Under the pieces are notes generated by a model, which did not search any database, was not told where the DNA came from, and saw only the letters and a list, made by a program, of their open reading frames with translations. Of a stretch of DNA of 56,706 nt, positions 33,465 through 42,994 are shown in pieces. Both the position numbers and the translations under genes were made by a program. Each line of letters begins with the position of its first letter. Position 1 is the first letter of the stretch. Origin of the DNA: Kineosporia rhizophila (GTDB lineage Bacteria > Actinomycetota > Actinomycetes > Actinomycetales > Kineosporiaceae). The stretch covers positions 1 through 56,706 of the forward strand of contig NZ_JAJSOH010000041.1 of the NCBI RefSeq assembly GCF_021277265.1, read 5' to 3'.

Positions 33465-36038
33465 TCAGAGCCTCAGAGCGGAGTTCAAAGCAGTCCTCCT
33501 GAGCCGACCGGCAGCGAGGTCGTCGACGGCCTCGGCCGGCAGGGCCTGCGCGATGAAGTATCCCTGGGCCAGGTCACAGCCGAGCCCGCGCAGGAATTCC
33601 AGCACGTCGGCGTCCTCAACTCCTTCGGCCACGACCCGTAGACCCAGGTTGGCGCCGAGGGTGAGGATGCTGCGGATCAGCACAGCACTGGCCAGGGCCT
33701 CGCCCGTGCCGCTCAGACCCGCGATGAAGGACCTGTCGATCTTCACTTCGCGGACCGGCAACTTCTGCAGGTAGGCCAGGCTGGAGTATCCGGTTCCGAA
33801 GTCGTCCAGAGAGAGGGTGACGCCGATGTCGGCGAGGCGCTGCAGGATCGGCACGGTCCGGGTGGGGTCGCCCATCACACTGCTCTCGGTGATCTCCATG
33901 ACCAGGCGGTCGGCGGAAAGCCCTTCGGCGGCCAGAGCTGCTGCCACGTTCTCGGGCAGGTTCGCATCGTTCACGCTGTGAGCGGAGAGATTGACGGCCA
34001 CCGCCAGGTCCAGGCCGGCATCGCGCCAGCGCCGGCACTGTCGCATTGCCTGGCGCAGTACCTGCCGCGTGAGTTCCTCGATCAAGCCACCGGATTCGGC
34101 CAGCGGAATGAACAGGCCCGGTCCCAGCAACCCGTGCCGGGGGTGTCGCCACCGGACCAGGGCCTCGACGCTGGTCACCTCGTTCGTCCTGAGGTCCAGT
34201 TGCGGCTGATAGCACACTTCCAGCTGGCCGTGCTCGAGAGCGAGGGCAAGATCTGCGAGCAGGGTCAGGCGTTCGGCCCGACCGCGGTCCAGTTCCTGGC
34301 TGTAGACGACGATGGGGCCTTTACCAGCCTTGGCCGAGTACATTGCGGTGTCCGCGTGCCGGAGCAGGTCCGCGCCGTTCATGCCGGCGCCGGCGAGGGC
34401 GATGCCGATGCTTGCCCGGGTACTGACGACTGCGTCGGGCAGGGTGATCGGCGAGGTCAGTTCGTCCACAATGTTCTTGGCGGTCCGCTCGGCCGCACGC
34501 AGCATCCCGGCCGGACCGGCACTGGATTTCGGCAACAGGATGGCAAATTCGTCTCCGCCGAGCCGGGCCACCGTGCCGACCTCGGGAACGCAGGCGCGGA
34601 TGCGGGCCCCCACCACTCGAAGGAGTGCGTCTCCCACGTGGTGACCCAGAGCGTCATTGACTTCCTTGAACCGGTCCAGGTCCAGGAGCAGGACCGCAGA
34701 CCGCTGGGACGGAGGGGCGCTCGCCGTAGGTTGCGATGTGCCCGGGGCCAGATCCTGCTCGATCCGCTCGGCCAGCAGTACCCGGTTCGGTAACCCGGTC
34801 AAGGCGTCGTGGGTGGCATCGAAACGTAACTGCTCGACCAGCCGGATCCCGCGCAGGGCAGTGGCCAGGTGCCCGGCCAGGGTTCCCAGCAGGGTGAGAT
34901 CATCGGCGGTGAACGTCGAGGCCTCCCCCATCCGGTCCTGGGCGATCAGAACACCTTGCACACCTTCGGAGGAGAGCGGCACGATCATCGCGTCCCTGGC
35001 CGCATGGGCGGTCAGCCAGTCGCGCATCCCCTGATCGCGCGTGGTTCGAGGAATTACGATGAATTCCCTGCTTGCGCAGGCCCGGGCGATCAGAGCGTCC
35101 CCGGGCCCGCTCGGGGGTGAGTGCAGAGTACTCAGGGCTTCGTCCTCGGCGATGCGCAGCTGCACATCGCCTTCCTCCCGGTAGACGATCAGTTGGACGC
35201 TGCTGGCGTTCAGCAGCTGTCGGGTGGGGGCCAAGAGCAACGCGGCCAACTGCTCGAGCGTGGTCGCACTCAGGCTCTGCTCGACGAAATCATGCATCAG
35301 CGCCAGAGACTGGTGCCGGTTACGAAGGCTCAGATAGCTCCGGTAGAAGACAGCGGTCACCGCGGTGAAGCCGAGAACCAGGACCAGGCCGAGCCGGCCG
35401 TGGGCCAGCAGCACGGTGGCCGCGAGGGCGCACACGGTGCTGAACGGGCTCAGCACGGCGGCGGGCCCCAGCACCGCCTTCGCCTGGGAGTACGTGACCC
35501 GGTCCTGGTGGACCGAGATGACCAGCAGGACCAGGGAACTCATCACCAGGTCGATCACGACCAGCGTCAGACAGCAGATCATGGCTGCGGCGAGGCCCAG
35601 ATCGGCTCCCGGCCCCAGCACCTGATGCAGGACGAGACCGACGGCCCCAGCTTCGAAAAGATAGGCGCCCATGTTGTACCCGCGTTTCAGCCACGGCAGC
35701 TGCTGACGGCTGAATGCCACACCGGCGCCGATCAGCCGGGCCAGGATCACCAGGCGCAGATCGAAGGAGAGCACACCGAGCAGGAGCGCCACCCCCGACA
35801 GTGAGAACGAGTGGGCCTGGTGCCGGAACTCGACGTGCAGCAGGGCCAGTTCGGCGGCCCAGAACGCCAGCACCAGCAGCACAAACGCTACCGCCGGAGG
35901 CATCGGCGGATTCTGCGCCAGGACCGCACCGCCATCGGTGAGCAGCAGGGCGATCGCTCCTGCAGCGACCAGACCGAGCGCCAGGGTCACGGTGATCGCC
36001 GTGGCCCGACGGACGGCGGTACGGGGCGAGGCGGTCAC
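33465..36038 (-). CDS. Membrane GAF-GGDEF-EAL cyclic-di-GMP protein
   Basis: GTG 36038 overlaps the protease stop (GTGA), giving 857 residues. About six N-terminal membrane spans (1-220) are followed by a GAF domain (about 240-400), a diguanylate cyclase domain with intact RLGGDEFAI (GGDEF 494-498) and a phosphodiesterase domain with intact EALVRWRHP (EAL 625-627), later DDFGTGYSSL and KIDRSFI. All main catalytic residues are present, so it may make and break cyclic-di-GMP, with GAF or the membrane part as sensor. Co-translation with a surface protease is unusual and suggests a shared signal. Confidence 0.9.
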   Translation of the reverse strand: MTASPRTAVRRATAITVTLALGLVAAGAIALLLTDGGAVLAQNPPMPPAVAFVLLVLAFWAAELALLHVEFRHQAHSFSLSGVALLLGVLSFDLRLVILARLIGAGVAFSRQQLPWLKRGYNMGAYLFEAGAVGLVLHQVLGPGADLGLAAAMICCLTLVVIDLVMSSLVLLVISVHQDRVTYSQAKAVLGPAAVLSPFSTVCALAATVLLAHGRLGLVLVLGFTAVTAVFYRSYLSLRNRHQSLALMHDFVEQSLSATTLEQLAALLLAPTRQLLNASSVQLIVYREEGDVQLRIAEDEALSTLHSPPSGPGDALIARACASREFIVIPRTTRDQGMRDWLTAHAARDAMIVPLSSEGVQGVLIAQDRMGEASTFTADDLTLLGTLAGHLATALRGIRLVEQLRFDATHDALTGLPNRVLLAERIEQDLAPGTSQPTASAPPSQRSAVLLLDLDRFKEVNDALGHHVGDALLRVVGARIRACVPEVGTVARLGGDEFAILLPKSSAGPAGMLRAAERTAKNIVDELTSPITLPDAVVSTRASIGIALAGAGMNGADLLRHADTAMYSAKAGKGPIVVYSQELDRGRAERLTLLADLALALEHGQLEVCYQPQLDLRTNEVTSVEALVRWRHPRHGLLGPGLFIPLAESGGLIEELTRQVLRQAMRQCRRWRDAGLDLAVAVNLSAHSVNDANLPENVAAALAAEGLSADRLVMEITESSVMGDPTRTVPILQRLADIGVTLSLDDFGTGYSSLAYLQKLPVREVKIDRSFIAGLSGTGEALASAVLIRSILTLGANLGLRVVAEGVEDADVLEFLRGLGCDLAQGYFIAQALPAEAVDDLAAGRLRRTALNSALRL

Positions 36039-37687
36039 TGCCAGTCCTGATGGGTCCAGCCTTTGCCGGTCCAGCGGGCACCCGTCCACCGCGCTCCGGT
36101 CCAGGACACGTCCTGCCAGGAAGAGCCGGTCCAGCGGGCACCGTCCCAGCCGGAGCTGATCCAGTTCGACCCGGACCAGGTACTGCCGCTCCACTGGGCG
36201 CCGTTCCAGCGCCCGCCGGACCAGGCCGTCGCTATCATTGAAACGGCTCGCCAGGCGGCCGGATTCCAGGGTGATCCCTGCACGTCGATCTCACCGGACA
36301 GCAGGGCTCCGGTCTCGGCGTCACTCAGATGGTTGCCACCGCGTGCGGCCTCCAGCGACCCGAGCCCGCCGGCCTCGGGGAAGCTCTGAACCGTGTCGTC
36401 GCCCTTGTTCTTGCCTGCCCGCTGGAGAATCTTCTTGGCCTCGTTGAGCGCCGCGTCGATGTCGATCTGGCCGTTGCCGCGCTCGAGCACTGTGCCGCTG
36501 GTCGAATGGGCCGTGCGGGTCAGAGCTGCCTTCACCTGGTCGGGGGAAAGCTGCGGGTGAGCCTGCAGCAGGAGGGCGACAGCGCCTGAGGTGACCGCCG
36601 CGGCCTGGGAAGTGCCGCTGCCGCGAAAGAGCCGGCCTGTCGTGTCGCCTGAGACCAGACCTTCGGGATGGTGAGCGTCGATGTACGAACCGGGAACGCG
36701 CAGCCCGGCAATGGAGGTACCCGGGGCCATCAGGTCGACGTGCCGGGCTGCGTTGCCCCGGCTGCTGAACGGGGCCACCGCCGGGGTACTCCAGCCCTTG
36801 ACCTCGGTGAGCGGGTCGCTCGCTCCGACGGCAAGGACGTAAGGATCGATCGCCGGGTTGTTCAGCCGGCCGTGAGCGGACCCCTCGTTACCCCCGGAGA
36901 CAACGACCACGATGCCGTGCTTCCAGGCGTTCTCGACGGCGGAGGACAATGGGTCCTGCTGATACGACTGCGTTGAGAGCGTGCCGTAGGAGAGGTTGAC
37001 CACGCGAACCGCCATGCCGTTGTCGTTGCGGTGCTGAACGACCCAGTCCAGGCCGGCGATCACCTGGCTGACGTCGGTGCTGCCGTCGGTGGTGGCGAGT
37101 TTGAGCGCCAGCAACCGGGCGTCGGGAGCTACACCGAGCTGCACCTTGGTGTCAGGCGCGATCGGTACGCCCTTGTTGCTGACCGGAACCGAGTCGCGCC
37201 CGGCGATGATGCTGGCCAGGTGGGTGCCGTGGCCGTAGGTGTCTCGACCGCGCAGGTCCGTCGAGTTCGTCTCAAGAGAAAGGTCAGGCCCGTGGATCAC
37301 TTTGCCGGGATCGTCGAGGCCGGCCACATCGTCGTTGACCCCGCTGTCGAGCAAGGCGATCGTGACCCCTTGCCCGGTGATCGCCCGGCCCGCCGAATCC
37401 TTCTTCTTCCACACCGCTCGGGCGCCGACGGCGGTGGTGACGGTGGCCATCGAACCGGCGTCCTGGCTCGGCTTGTTCTTGCCGCCGACGTCTTTCGCCT
37501 TGGCATCGGTCTCGGGGTCGCCCCACTTTGCAGTGGTCCACGTCTGGTGCGGCGAGAAGGCCACCTGCCGCTCATGAGCGACAAGGCCGCCGCTGACCAG
37601 GCAGAAGGCCAGAACGAGGACGAGGCCTAGGAGCATGAAAGCTGCGGATCTGTAAAGGGAACCCCGGAATACTCGCAAGTCTGTCAC
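36035..37687 (-). CDS. Membrane-anchored S8 (subtilisin-like) protease with Trp-rich repeat tail
   Basis: 550 residues. One N-terminal membrane span (about 14-36, AFMLLGLVLVLAFCLVSGGL) precedes the subtilase domain with the full triad: Asp114 (ALLDSGV), His153 (YGHGTH) and Ser360 (GSGTSQAAA), and oxyanion Asn267 (GGNEG). The pro-region is short. The last 75 residues are a tandem repeat of W-[ST]-G-x-x-type units with a Trp about every five residues (WSGGRWNGAQWSGSTWSG, WTGARWTGARWTG), as seen in some actinobacterial S8 proteases, possibly wall- or ligand-binding. Its stop overlaps the start of the GGDEF-EAL gene. Confidence 0.92.
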   Translation of the reverse strand: MTDLRVFRGSLYRSAAFMLLGLVLVLAFCLVSGGLVAHERQVAFSPHQTWTTAKWGDPETDAKAKDVGGKNKPSQDAGSMATVTTAVGARAVWKKKDSAGRAITGQGVTIALLDSGVNDDVAGLDDPGKVIHGPDLSLETNSTDLRGRDTYGHGTHLASIIAGRDSVPVSNKGVPIAPDTKVQLGVAPDARLLALKLATTDGSTDVSQVIAGLDWVVQHRNDNGMAVRVVNLSYGTLSTQSYQQDPLSSAVENAWKHGIVVVVSGGNEGSAHGRLNNPAIDPYVLAVGASDPLTEVKGWSTPAVAPFSSRGNAARHVDLMAPGTSIAGLRVPGSYIDAHHPEGLVSGDTTGRLFRGSGTSQAAAVTSGAVALLLQAHPQLSPDQVKAALTRTAHSTSGTVLERGNGQIDIDAALNEAKKILQRAGKNKGDDTVQSFPEAGGLGSLEAARGGNHLSDAETGALLSGEIDVQGSPWNPAAWRAVSMIATAWSGGRWNGAQWSGSTWSGSNWISSGWDGARWTGSSWQDVSWTGARWTGARWTGKGWTHQDWQ

Positions 37688-38217
37688 GGCCGCTCACTCT
37701 ACGTCGCAGAGGGGTGGCATTTCAGCGATTTTGCGGAACGGGTCGAAACTGTGCGCAACGAACCCAGTTCGGCTTGAGGTGACGGCACGCCGCCCCGAAA
37801 GGCTCCCGCACCCTCGGCGGCCAGCCAGGCGTGGCCAAATATTTCAGCGGCCGATGCAACAAGATCATGACCGACCCCAGCCTCCGCCACCCTGGCCCAA
37901 GTACGGACCCAGCCTCGTCGCGAGCCACGGAGATTGCTGCTTCACCGTCCTGGAATCCCCTGACGGCCACGAGAACACTTGTGCCGAAGACCAGCCCACG
38001 GCGGATGCCGCGGACACGTGTCCTGGGCCGCGAACGCTCGGCGATCCCACTCGACGCCCACGCCCCGCCGGTCGCTACCTCACTTGCAGGGGCCCTCCGG
38101 CGAGATCGTGCACATGGTGCCGAGGAGCAGCCCGCCCGTATCACCTCTGTGAACCTGCCTCCCAAGGGAGCTAGGAAAGGGCGAATGGTCGACATCCAGC
38201 CTCGGACAGAGATTTCG
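37688..38217. other. 530-base stretch without a confident gene
   Basis: Open frames of about 150 codons exist on both strands (37722-38195 minus, 37831-38280 plus), but neither shows a recognisable domain, ribosome site or coherent composition. The promoter of the protease gene should lie at the left end. Confidence 0.45.
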
Positions 38218-38499
38218 TTACGCGCTCCTCGTGTCGCCCCGGCGGACCGCCAGACGTTCAGCGACCTGGACAGTCCGTAGCTCCTGCGCCACCAGCACGC
38301 CCAGCCGGCTCATTGCATCCCTGACGGTGGCCCCAAAGTCAATGCTGTCCAGGAGTTCTCGCATGGCCCCGCTGATGGGCACCTCTCGCAGACCCGACTC
38401 CGTGCCCACCGCCAGCAGTGGAGGACCGGATTCGGGAAGAGAGATGGCAAAAGGAGGGCACCCGCGAGTCAGTTCCGGGAAGCCCCGTGCGTCACTCAT
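38218..38499 (-). CDS. Small hypothetical protein (93 aa)
   Basis: ATG 38499 begins a 93-residue soluble protein: SDARGFPELTRGCPPFAISL, LLAVGTESGLREVPI, then a helical MRELLDSIDFGATVRDAMSRLGVLVAQEL. The even alternation of strands and helices looks real, but there is no recognised family and the ribosome site is weak. Confidence 0.45.
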   Translation of the reverse strand: MSDARGFPELTRGCPPFAISLPESGPPLLAVGTESGLREVPISGAMRELLDSIDFGATVRDAMSRLGVLVAQELRTVQVAERLAVRRGDTRSA

Positions 38500-38812
38500 G
38501 ACTGAACGGTAGGGCTCACGGCGCGCGCAGGGTGAAAACGCCTACAAGAAAGACCGAACGCACTAGCTACCGCCTCAGCCGAAGGATGGACGGGCGGGAG
38601 GCAGCAGGCCCGGTCGATCGGGGCACACTCGTGCCGCCCCGCCCCGATGGTGAGTCGGCGCGGCGCAGACCCAGGCAAGCCACGTCGTTCAGCAGAACTG
38701 CCCGCACCATCGGGCCGGTCAGCATGGCCCTCCGTTCTGGACACAACCTCGCCCGGGCCCCGGACGTCGTTTGTCCGTCACAGGACAGACAAGCATCCTC
38801 ACGATCGGAACC

Positions 38813-40081
38813 ATGGTGATCAGACGCATCGGACCGTGCCTCGCGGCAGTTGCTGGCGCAGTACTTCTCCTGGTGCCGCTCGCGCCCACGGCCCAGGCCT
38901 CCGCGCGAATCGACCCGGCGGCTCCCGGCAAGCACGCGGTCGAGGTCGCCGACTACAACCTGGGCGATTCGGCCTTCACGATCCCCGATTTCCACGTGTT
39001 CGGCAGCAACAAGCCTGCCCCACTGGAACTGGCGGGCCGGGTCCACTACCCCCGGGACCTGAAGAACGGCCCCTACCCCTTGGTTCTGCTGGCCCACGGG
39101 CTATGGCCCACCTGCGCCGACCGGGCCGCCTCCAAGGAGTTCGACGCTGCTACCGCTCTTCTCTACGGTCCGAATGCGCCGGAGGACCCGGACGAACTGG
39201 CCAGGCTGGAAGCGGTCGTCGAGCGCACCGGTGAACTGCTGAACCGCTGGCCCTGTGCCACTGGCACGCCCGGCCTGCCGAGTCTTCGTGGCTACGACTA
39301 CCTGGGCAAACAGTTGGCGAGCCACGGATTCGTCGTCGTCTCCATCGGCGTCAACGGGATCAACGTCGGAGAGATGGGCGAGGCCCAGGACCAGGCTCGC
39401 GCCACCCTGGCCAACAAGCACCTGCAGATGTGGCGGGACCTCGCGATCAGGGGCAAGGGCCCGCTGGCCGGTCACTTCACCGGAAGTCGTCCTTCGTTCC
39501 GTGGGCACGTGGACCTGCAGCGCGTCGGGCTGATGGGGCACTCACGGGGCGGTCGTGGGGTGATGAGCCAGGCCGCCGACGTGAACGCCGCGAAAGTACC
39601 CTCGGGGGTGCGGATCGGCGCGGTGCTGGGTCTGGAAGCAGTGAGCTTCTACCGCGCAGACGACGACCCCAAGTGGGAGCTGCCCTACCGCGTCACCCGC
39701 ATTCCCTCGGCCACCCTTCTGGGCGACTGTGGCTACGGCTCGAGGGGTTACTTCGACGCCGCCAGGAAACACTCCAAGGTGCCGACCTACCTGTGGAACA
39801 TCCACGGCGCCAACCACAATTTCTTCAACACCCAGTGGTCGCCCGACAGCGGCCAGGTACAGGCTCAGGACGACGCGTTCGTACCTGAGCCGGGTAGGTG
39901 CGGTCCCGGGGGAGCCCTGGACCGAAAGCTGGACGAACCGCAGCAACGTCACGTTGGTATGGCCTATATGTCGGCCTTCTTCCGCCGGCATCTGGCCGGG
40001 GACAAGAAGTTCGATCCAATGCTCAGTGGCCGCACCCATCCCCTGGCCGAGATCGCCCAGGTTGAGGCTCAGAGGGACTGA
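38813..40081 (+). CDS. Secreted alpha/beta hydrolase (lipase/esterase-like)
   Basis: ATG 38813 (or GTG 38816) gives about 422 residues with a Sec signal (RIGPCLAAVAGAVLLLVPLAPTAQA). The alpha/beta hydrolase domain has oxyanion loop LLAHGLWPTC, nucleophile elbow GHSRGGRG (Ser about 244) and late histidine HGANHNFFN. Several cysteines (WPTCADR, NRWPCATG, GDCGYGSRG, GRCGPGG) could form disulfides, fitting secretion. Related actinobacterial proteins are extracellular lipases or polyester hydrolases; the substrate is unknown. Followed by a terminator. Confidence 0.8.
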   Translation: MVIRRIGPCLAAVAGAVLLLVPLAPTAQASARIDPAAPGKHAVEVADYNLGDSAFTIPDFHVFGSNKPAPLELAGRVHYPRDLKNGPYPLVLLAHGLWPTCADRAASKEFDAATALLYGPNAPEDPDELARLEAVVERTGELLNRWPCATGTPGLPSLRGYDYLGKQLASHGFVVVSIGVNGINVGEMGEAQDQARATLANKHLQMWRDLAIRGKGPLAGHFTGSRPSFRGHVDLQRVGLMGHSRGGRGVMSQAADVNAAKVPSGVRIGAVLGLEAVSFYRADDDPKWELPYRVTRIPSATLLGDCGYGSRGYFDAARKHSKVPTYLWNIHGANHNFFNTQWSPDSGQVQAQDDAFVPEPGRCGPGGALDRKLDEPQQRHVGMAYMSAFFRRHLAGDKKFDPMLSGRTHPLAEIAQVEAQRD

Positions 40082-40095
40082 GCCTGCCGCGAGCG

Positions 40096-40124
40096 CCCCT
40101 CAGCGACATGGCGTTGCTGAGGGG
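40096..40124 (+). terminator. Hairpin terminator
   Basis: CCCCTCAGC (40096-40104) pairs perfectly with GCTGAGGGG (40116-40124) around an 11-base loop, 14 bases after the hydrolase stop. Confidence 0.75.
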
Positions 40125-40795
40125 TCACTCACCGGCCCATTGACGGCGGCCACTGTCTGATCGGTGTACTCCTCGGAGCGCAACTCCGATGCTCGCGGCC
40201 CATCATTCGCCGATAAGCACTGGCGCCACGTCATGTACACGGTTCCGTCCCGAAGCAGGCCTGCCTTCGGGCCGATCCCTTCTGTGCCGGGCGAGTCTCG
40301 GATCCAACCGCCACCTACGCATGGACCTCCACGCCAGCCCTCAGGTGGCGAACTCGCGCGTGATCTCCCCAACACCCATACGGACCGGAGCGTCTCGGTG
40401 CGGTTGCGAGTTGGCCCGCAATCCCCTGGCTCGCACAGTGCCAGAACGAGGTAGCTGCTTTGCACTCGCCGCTCCATCCACGCGCCTTCCAAAGTCATTC
40501 GACTTGCCAGTCAACATGTTTCAGGAGAACCTCTTCGTCGCCGCCCTGCTCCGACGGTGCGCCGGCCAGGGCGCCCGCGCGTCACTTCGTCATCAAGCGC
40601 ACATGTTTTCGTCAAGCAACTACTGGACTGTCGCGCCTGAACCTCAGCTGTACGCCAGGTTGCCGATTCCTGAATTGCCTCTTGAGTACAGGGCAGGGCG
40701 GTGATCGTGCCGCCGTCGGTGCGGCGAGGACCAGACTCACGGACGATGCAGCCTGCGTCTGGTTCTCCCCATGACGTCTCTAGGAGGACGACTAC
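40125..40795. other. Long intergenic stretch; doubtful minus-strand frame
   Basis: A minus-strand frame (40100-40498) would encode 132 residues with some protein-like text (GIGPKAGLLRDGTVYMTWRQ, SELRSEEYTDQTVAAVNG) and may be a small lost gene, but it has no clear ribosome site and crosses the terminator. The right part holds the promoter and ribosome site (AGGAGG at 40782-40787) of the lipoprotein gene. Confidence 0.4.
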
Positions 40796-41347
40796 GTGAT
40801 GTTCCGGGTGAGGGCGAAGCGTTCGGTGTTCAAGGCGGCAGTGGCGGTGCCGGTCGCGGCCCTGCTCCTGGCCGGGTGCGGCGGTGGCGACGACGATGAC
40901 GACAACGACGACGACATGGCACAGAGCCAGACGACCGAGATGACCACACCGGCCCCTGACCCGTCCCAGTCGGATGCGGCGGCCGCGCCGGGCACCGGGA
41001 CCAGCCCCGCAGTCCAGGACATGGACGACGCCTGGGATCAGATTTCCGACCAACTCGAGGCGGCCGGGCGCCAGGCCGGGCCGGACGGTTTTGCGAAGCT
41101 GGCCTGCGACTCTGTCGAGGGCACCCTGCTGGGCGGCCAGATGCCCGGCGTCACCAAGGACGACACGGTCGTGGTCAGTGACGCCCTCGGCGAGGTGCTC
41201 GAAAGCATTCTCGACGGCGTTGAGGACGCCAACACCGGCGTCACGACCATCAACGTCGACAACACGCTGAAGAAGGAGTGCCCCGACGTGCACGCTGACG
41301 CCGTCAAGGCGTCCGGGGTCAACGACCTGAACGTCCTCCTCGACTGA
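40796..41347 (+). CDS. Small acidic lipoprotein, hypothetical
   Basis: GTG 40796, 8 bases after AGGAGG, is used; ATG 40799 is next. 183 residues with signal and lipobox LLLAGCGGG, immediately followed by an Asp-rich run (DDDDDNDDD), a Ser/Thr/Pro linker and a helical domain (DDAWDQISDQLEAAGRQAG, ACDSVEGTLLGGQMPGV) with two cysteines (ACDS and KKECPD) that may pair. Surface-anchored; the Asp run could bind cations. No family recognised. Confidence 0.7.
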   Translation: MMFRVRAKRSVFKAAVAVPVAALLLAGCGGGDDDDDNDDDMAQSQTTEMTTPAPDPSQSDAAAAPGTGTSPAVQDMDDAWDQISDQLEAAGRQAGPDGFAKLACDSVEGTLLGGQMPGVTKDDTVVVSDALGEVLESILDGVEDANTGVTTINVDNTLKKECPDVHADAVKASGVNDLNVLLD

Positions 41348-41381
41348 TCGGCTCGCGCCACCCCAAACTCTACGTAAGACA

Positions 41382-41429
41382 ACCGGGCCGGTCGCTTCCA
41401 CAGACAAGACTGGAAGCGTCCGGCCCGGT
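41382..41429. terminator. Bidirectional hairpin terminator
   Basis: An 18-bp stem with one mismatch (41382-41399 with 41412-41429, arm ACCGGGCCGGTCGCTTCC) and a 12-base loop, between the lipoprotein gene and the convergent TetR gene. Confidence 0.85.
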
Positions 41430-41474
41430 TCCTGTCTGTACTCAGGCGGCCGATTTTCGGCCTACCCGTGGCCG

Positions 41475-42029
41475 CTAGAGGGGACGAAGGCCGTCCATGA
41501 CGAGGTCGAGCAGGTGGGCCGTGCGGGCCTCCCAGTCCTCATTGGGCACCCGCCACAAGAACCCGACCAGCAACAGAACGTCTTGCGCGTCGACGTCCGC
41601 ACGCAGCAGCCCCTGTTCCTGGCCGGCGTGCAGCAAAGTTCCGATCGTTGTGAGCGTTTCGGCGTAGTACTCAGCCGAGAGATCAGCGCGGGTGGCGGCG
41701 CGAACCGCCGCCGCAGCGCCGTGCTTGATCCGCCCGTACGCCGCTAAGCGGTCCAGCCAGTGACGCAGCGCCTGGTCGGGCGGATACTTCTCGAGCAGAC
41801 CAGGCCCGGAGTCGAGAAGCTCCCGCAGATCCACCCGGTAGACGGCGACCAGGAGAGCCTCCCGTGTGGGGAAGTGCCGGTAAAGGGTGCCCTGACCCAC
41901 CCCGGCCTCCTGGGCAATCGACTTCAGCGTGGCATCGCTACTGCGGGTGAACTGCTGACGAGCGATCGCCAGAATGCGCTCACGGTTGTGTTCGGCGTCC
42001 GCTCGCCTGCCGGTCTGTTGCCCTGCCAT
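41475..42029 (-). CDS. TetR-family repressor
   Basis: 184 residues. The N-terminal TetR helix-turn-helix is clear (RERILAIARQQFTRSSDATLKSIAQEAGVGQGTLYRHFPTREALL), followed by an all-helical ligand domain with the WLDRLAAYGRIK and LLHAGQEQGLLRADVDAQDVLLL features of regulators that control adjacent oxidoreductases. It is divergent from the SDR gene. Two matching palindromes in the 91-base gap are its probable operators, so it likely represses both itself and the SDR gene until a small ligand binds. Confidence 0.92.
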   Translation of the reverse strand: MAGQQTGRRADAEHNRERILAIARQQFTRSSDATLKSIAQEAGVGQGTLYRHFPTREALLVAVYRVDLRELLDSGPGLLEKYPPDQALRHWLDRLAAYGRIKHGAAAAVRAATRADLSAEYYAETLTTIGTLLHAGQEQGLLRADVDAQDVLLLVGFLWRVPNEDWEARTAHLLDLVMDGLRPL

Positions 42030-42053
42030 GGCTCCATTCTGCCGCTTGCCATC

Positions 42054-42067
42054 CGGACACGTGTCCG
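42054..42067. promoter_or_regulatory. TetR operator 1
   Basis: CGGACACGTGTCCG is a perfect 14-bp palindrome, 25 bases from the TetR start. A near copy lies 34 bases away (start to start). Confidence 0.8.
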
Positions 42068-42087
42068 CTTAGCCTGATCAAGCCAAA

Positions 42088-42101
42088 CGGACACTTGTCC
42101 A
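42088..42101. promoter_or_regulatory. TetR operator 2
   Basis: CGGACACTTGTCCA matches operator 1 at 12 of 14 positions and keeps both GGACA/TGTCC half-sites. It lies 20 bases upstream of the SDR start, in position to block that promoter. Confidence 0.75.
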
Positions 42102-42120
42102 CTTAATGGGGAGGGTCGCC

Positions 42121-42843
42121 ATGGACAAGGTTGTAGCCATCACCGGGGCCGGCAGCGGGATCGGGGCCGCCACCGCCGAACTGCTGTCGGCCGCCAGAGC
42201 ACGGGTCGTCCTGGCCGGGCGACGGGCCGATCGGCTCGCATCCCTGGCCGAGCGACTGCCAGGAGAAGCCGCCTGGCTGCCCACCGACGTCCGCCATCGC
42301 CCCGATCTGCAGGCCCTCGTCGATCTGGCCGTTGAGCGCTTCGGACGCCTGGACGTACTGGTCAGCAACGCCGGGGTGGCCACCGTGGCCCCGCTGCACG
42401 AGCTCACCCCGGAACAGATCGACGACATGGTCAACGTCAACCTCATGGGCGTCCTGCACGGAATCACCGCCGCACTGCCAGTTTTCCGAACCCAGGGCAG
42501 CGGGCACTTCATCCAGACGGTCTCCACCTCGGGTCTGCGGATTGTGCCCGGGCAGACCATTTACGCAGGCGTGAAGAACGCAGTGAGGACCATCAGCGAG
42601 GGCTTGCGCCAAGAGGTGGGCGAGTCGATCCGGGTCACCGCAGTGTCACCCGGCATGACGCGTACCGAATTCGTCGGTGCCGAGCCTTCCCCGGACAATC
42701 CGGCCGCCCAGGCCATCTACGAGCAGGTGCAGCGCGTGGCCATCGGAGCCGACGCTGTCGCCCGCGCCATCGTTTTCGCGATCGAACAGCCCTCCGACGT
42801 GGACGTGAACGAGATCGTCGTACGGCCCACCGCCCAGAGCTGA
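42121..42843 (+). CDS. Short-chain dehydrogenase/reductase (SDR)
   Basis: ATG 42121, after GGGGAGGG, gives 240 residues; an ATG 15 bases upstream lies inside the ribosome site. Classical SDR: cofactor motif GAGSGIGAAT, Arg residues after the second strand (AGRRADR) favouring NADP(H), DVRH after strand three, NAGVAT, active-site Tyr-x3-Lys in YAGVKNA preceded by a Ser-bearing strand (TVSTSGLR), and the MTRTEF segment after SPG. An NADP-dependent oxidoreductase of unknown substrate, controlled by the divergent TetR repressor. Confidence 0.92.
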   Translation: MDKVVAITGAGSGIGAATAELLSAARARVVLAGRRADRLASLAERLPGEAAWLPTDVRHRPDLQALVDLAVERFGRLDVLVSNAGVATVAPLHELTPEQIDDMVNVNLMGVLHGITAALPVFRTQGSGHFIQTVSTSGLRIVPGQTIYAGVKNAVRTISEGLRQEVGESIRVTAVSPGMTRTEFVGAEPSPDNPAAQAIYEQVQRVAIGADAVARAIVFAIEQPSDVDVNEIVVRPTAQS

Positions 42844-42994
42844 GTCGCCCCTGGTCCCCTGATCAGGACACATGAGCACAACCGCTTGATGTGGGGACCA
42901 CTCTCCTGATCTTCGCGGCAATCAGCCTGGGCACCCCTCTGGTGCTCGGCCTCTCCCCCATCCGCCGGCTCCACGACCTCAGCGACCTCGAGGC

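Noticed and set aside
37722..38280. Two opposing frames of about 150 codons
   Set aside because: No domain, no ribosome site, mutual overlap; left as unassigned.
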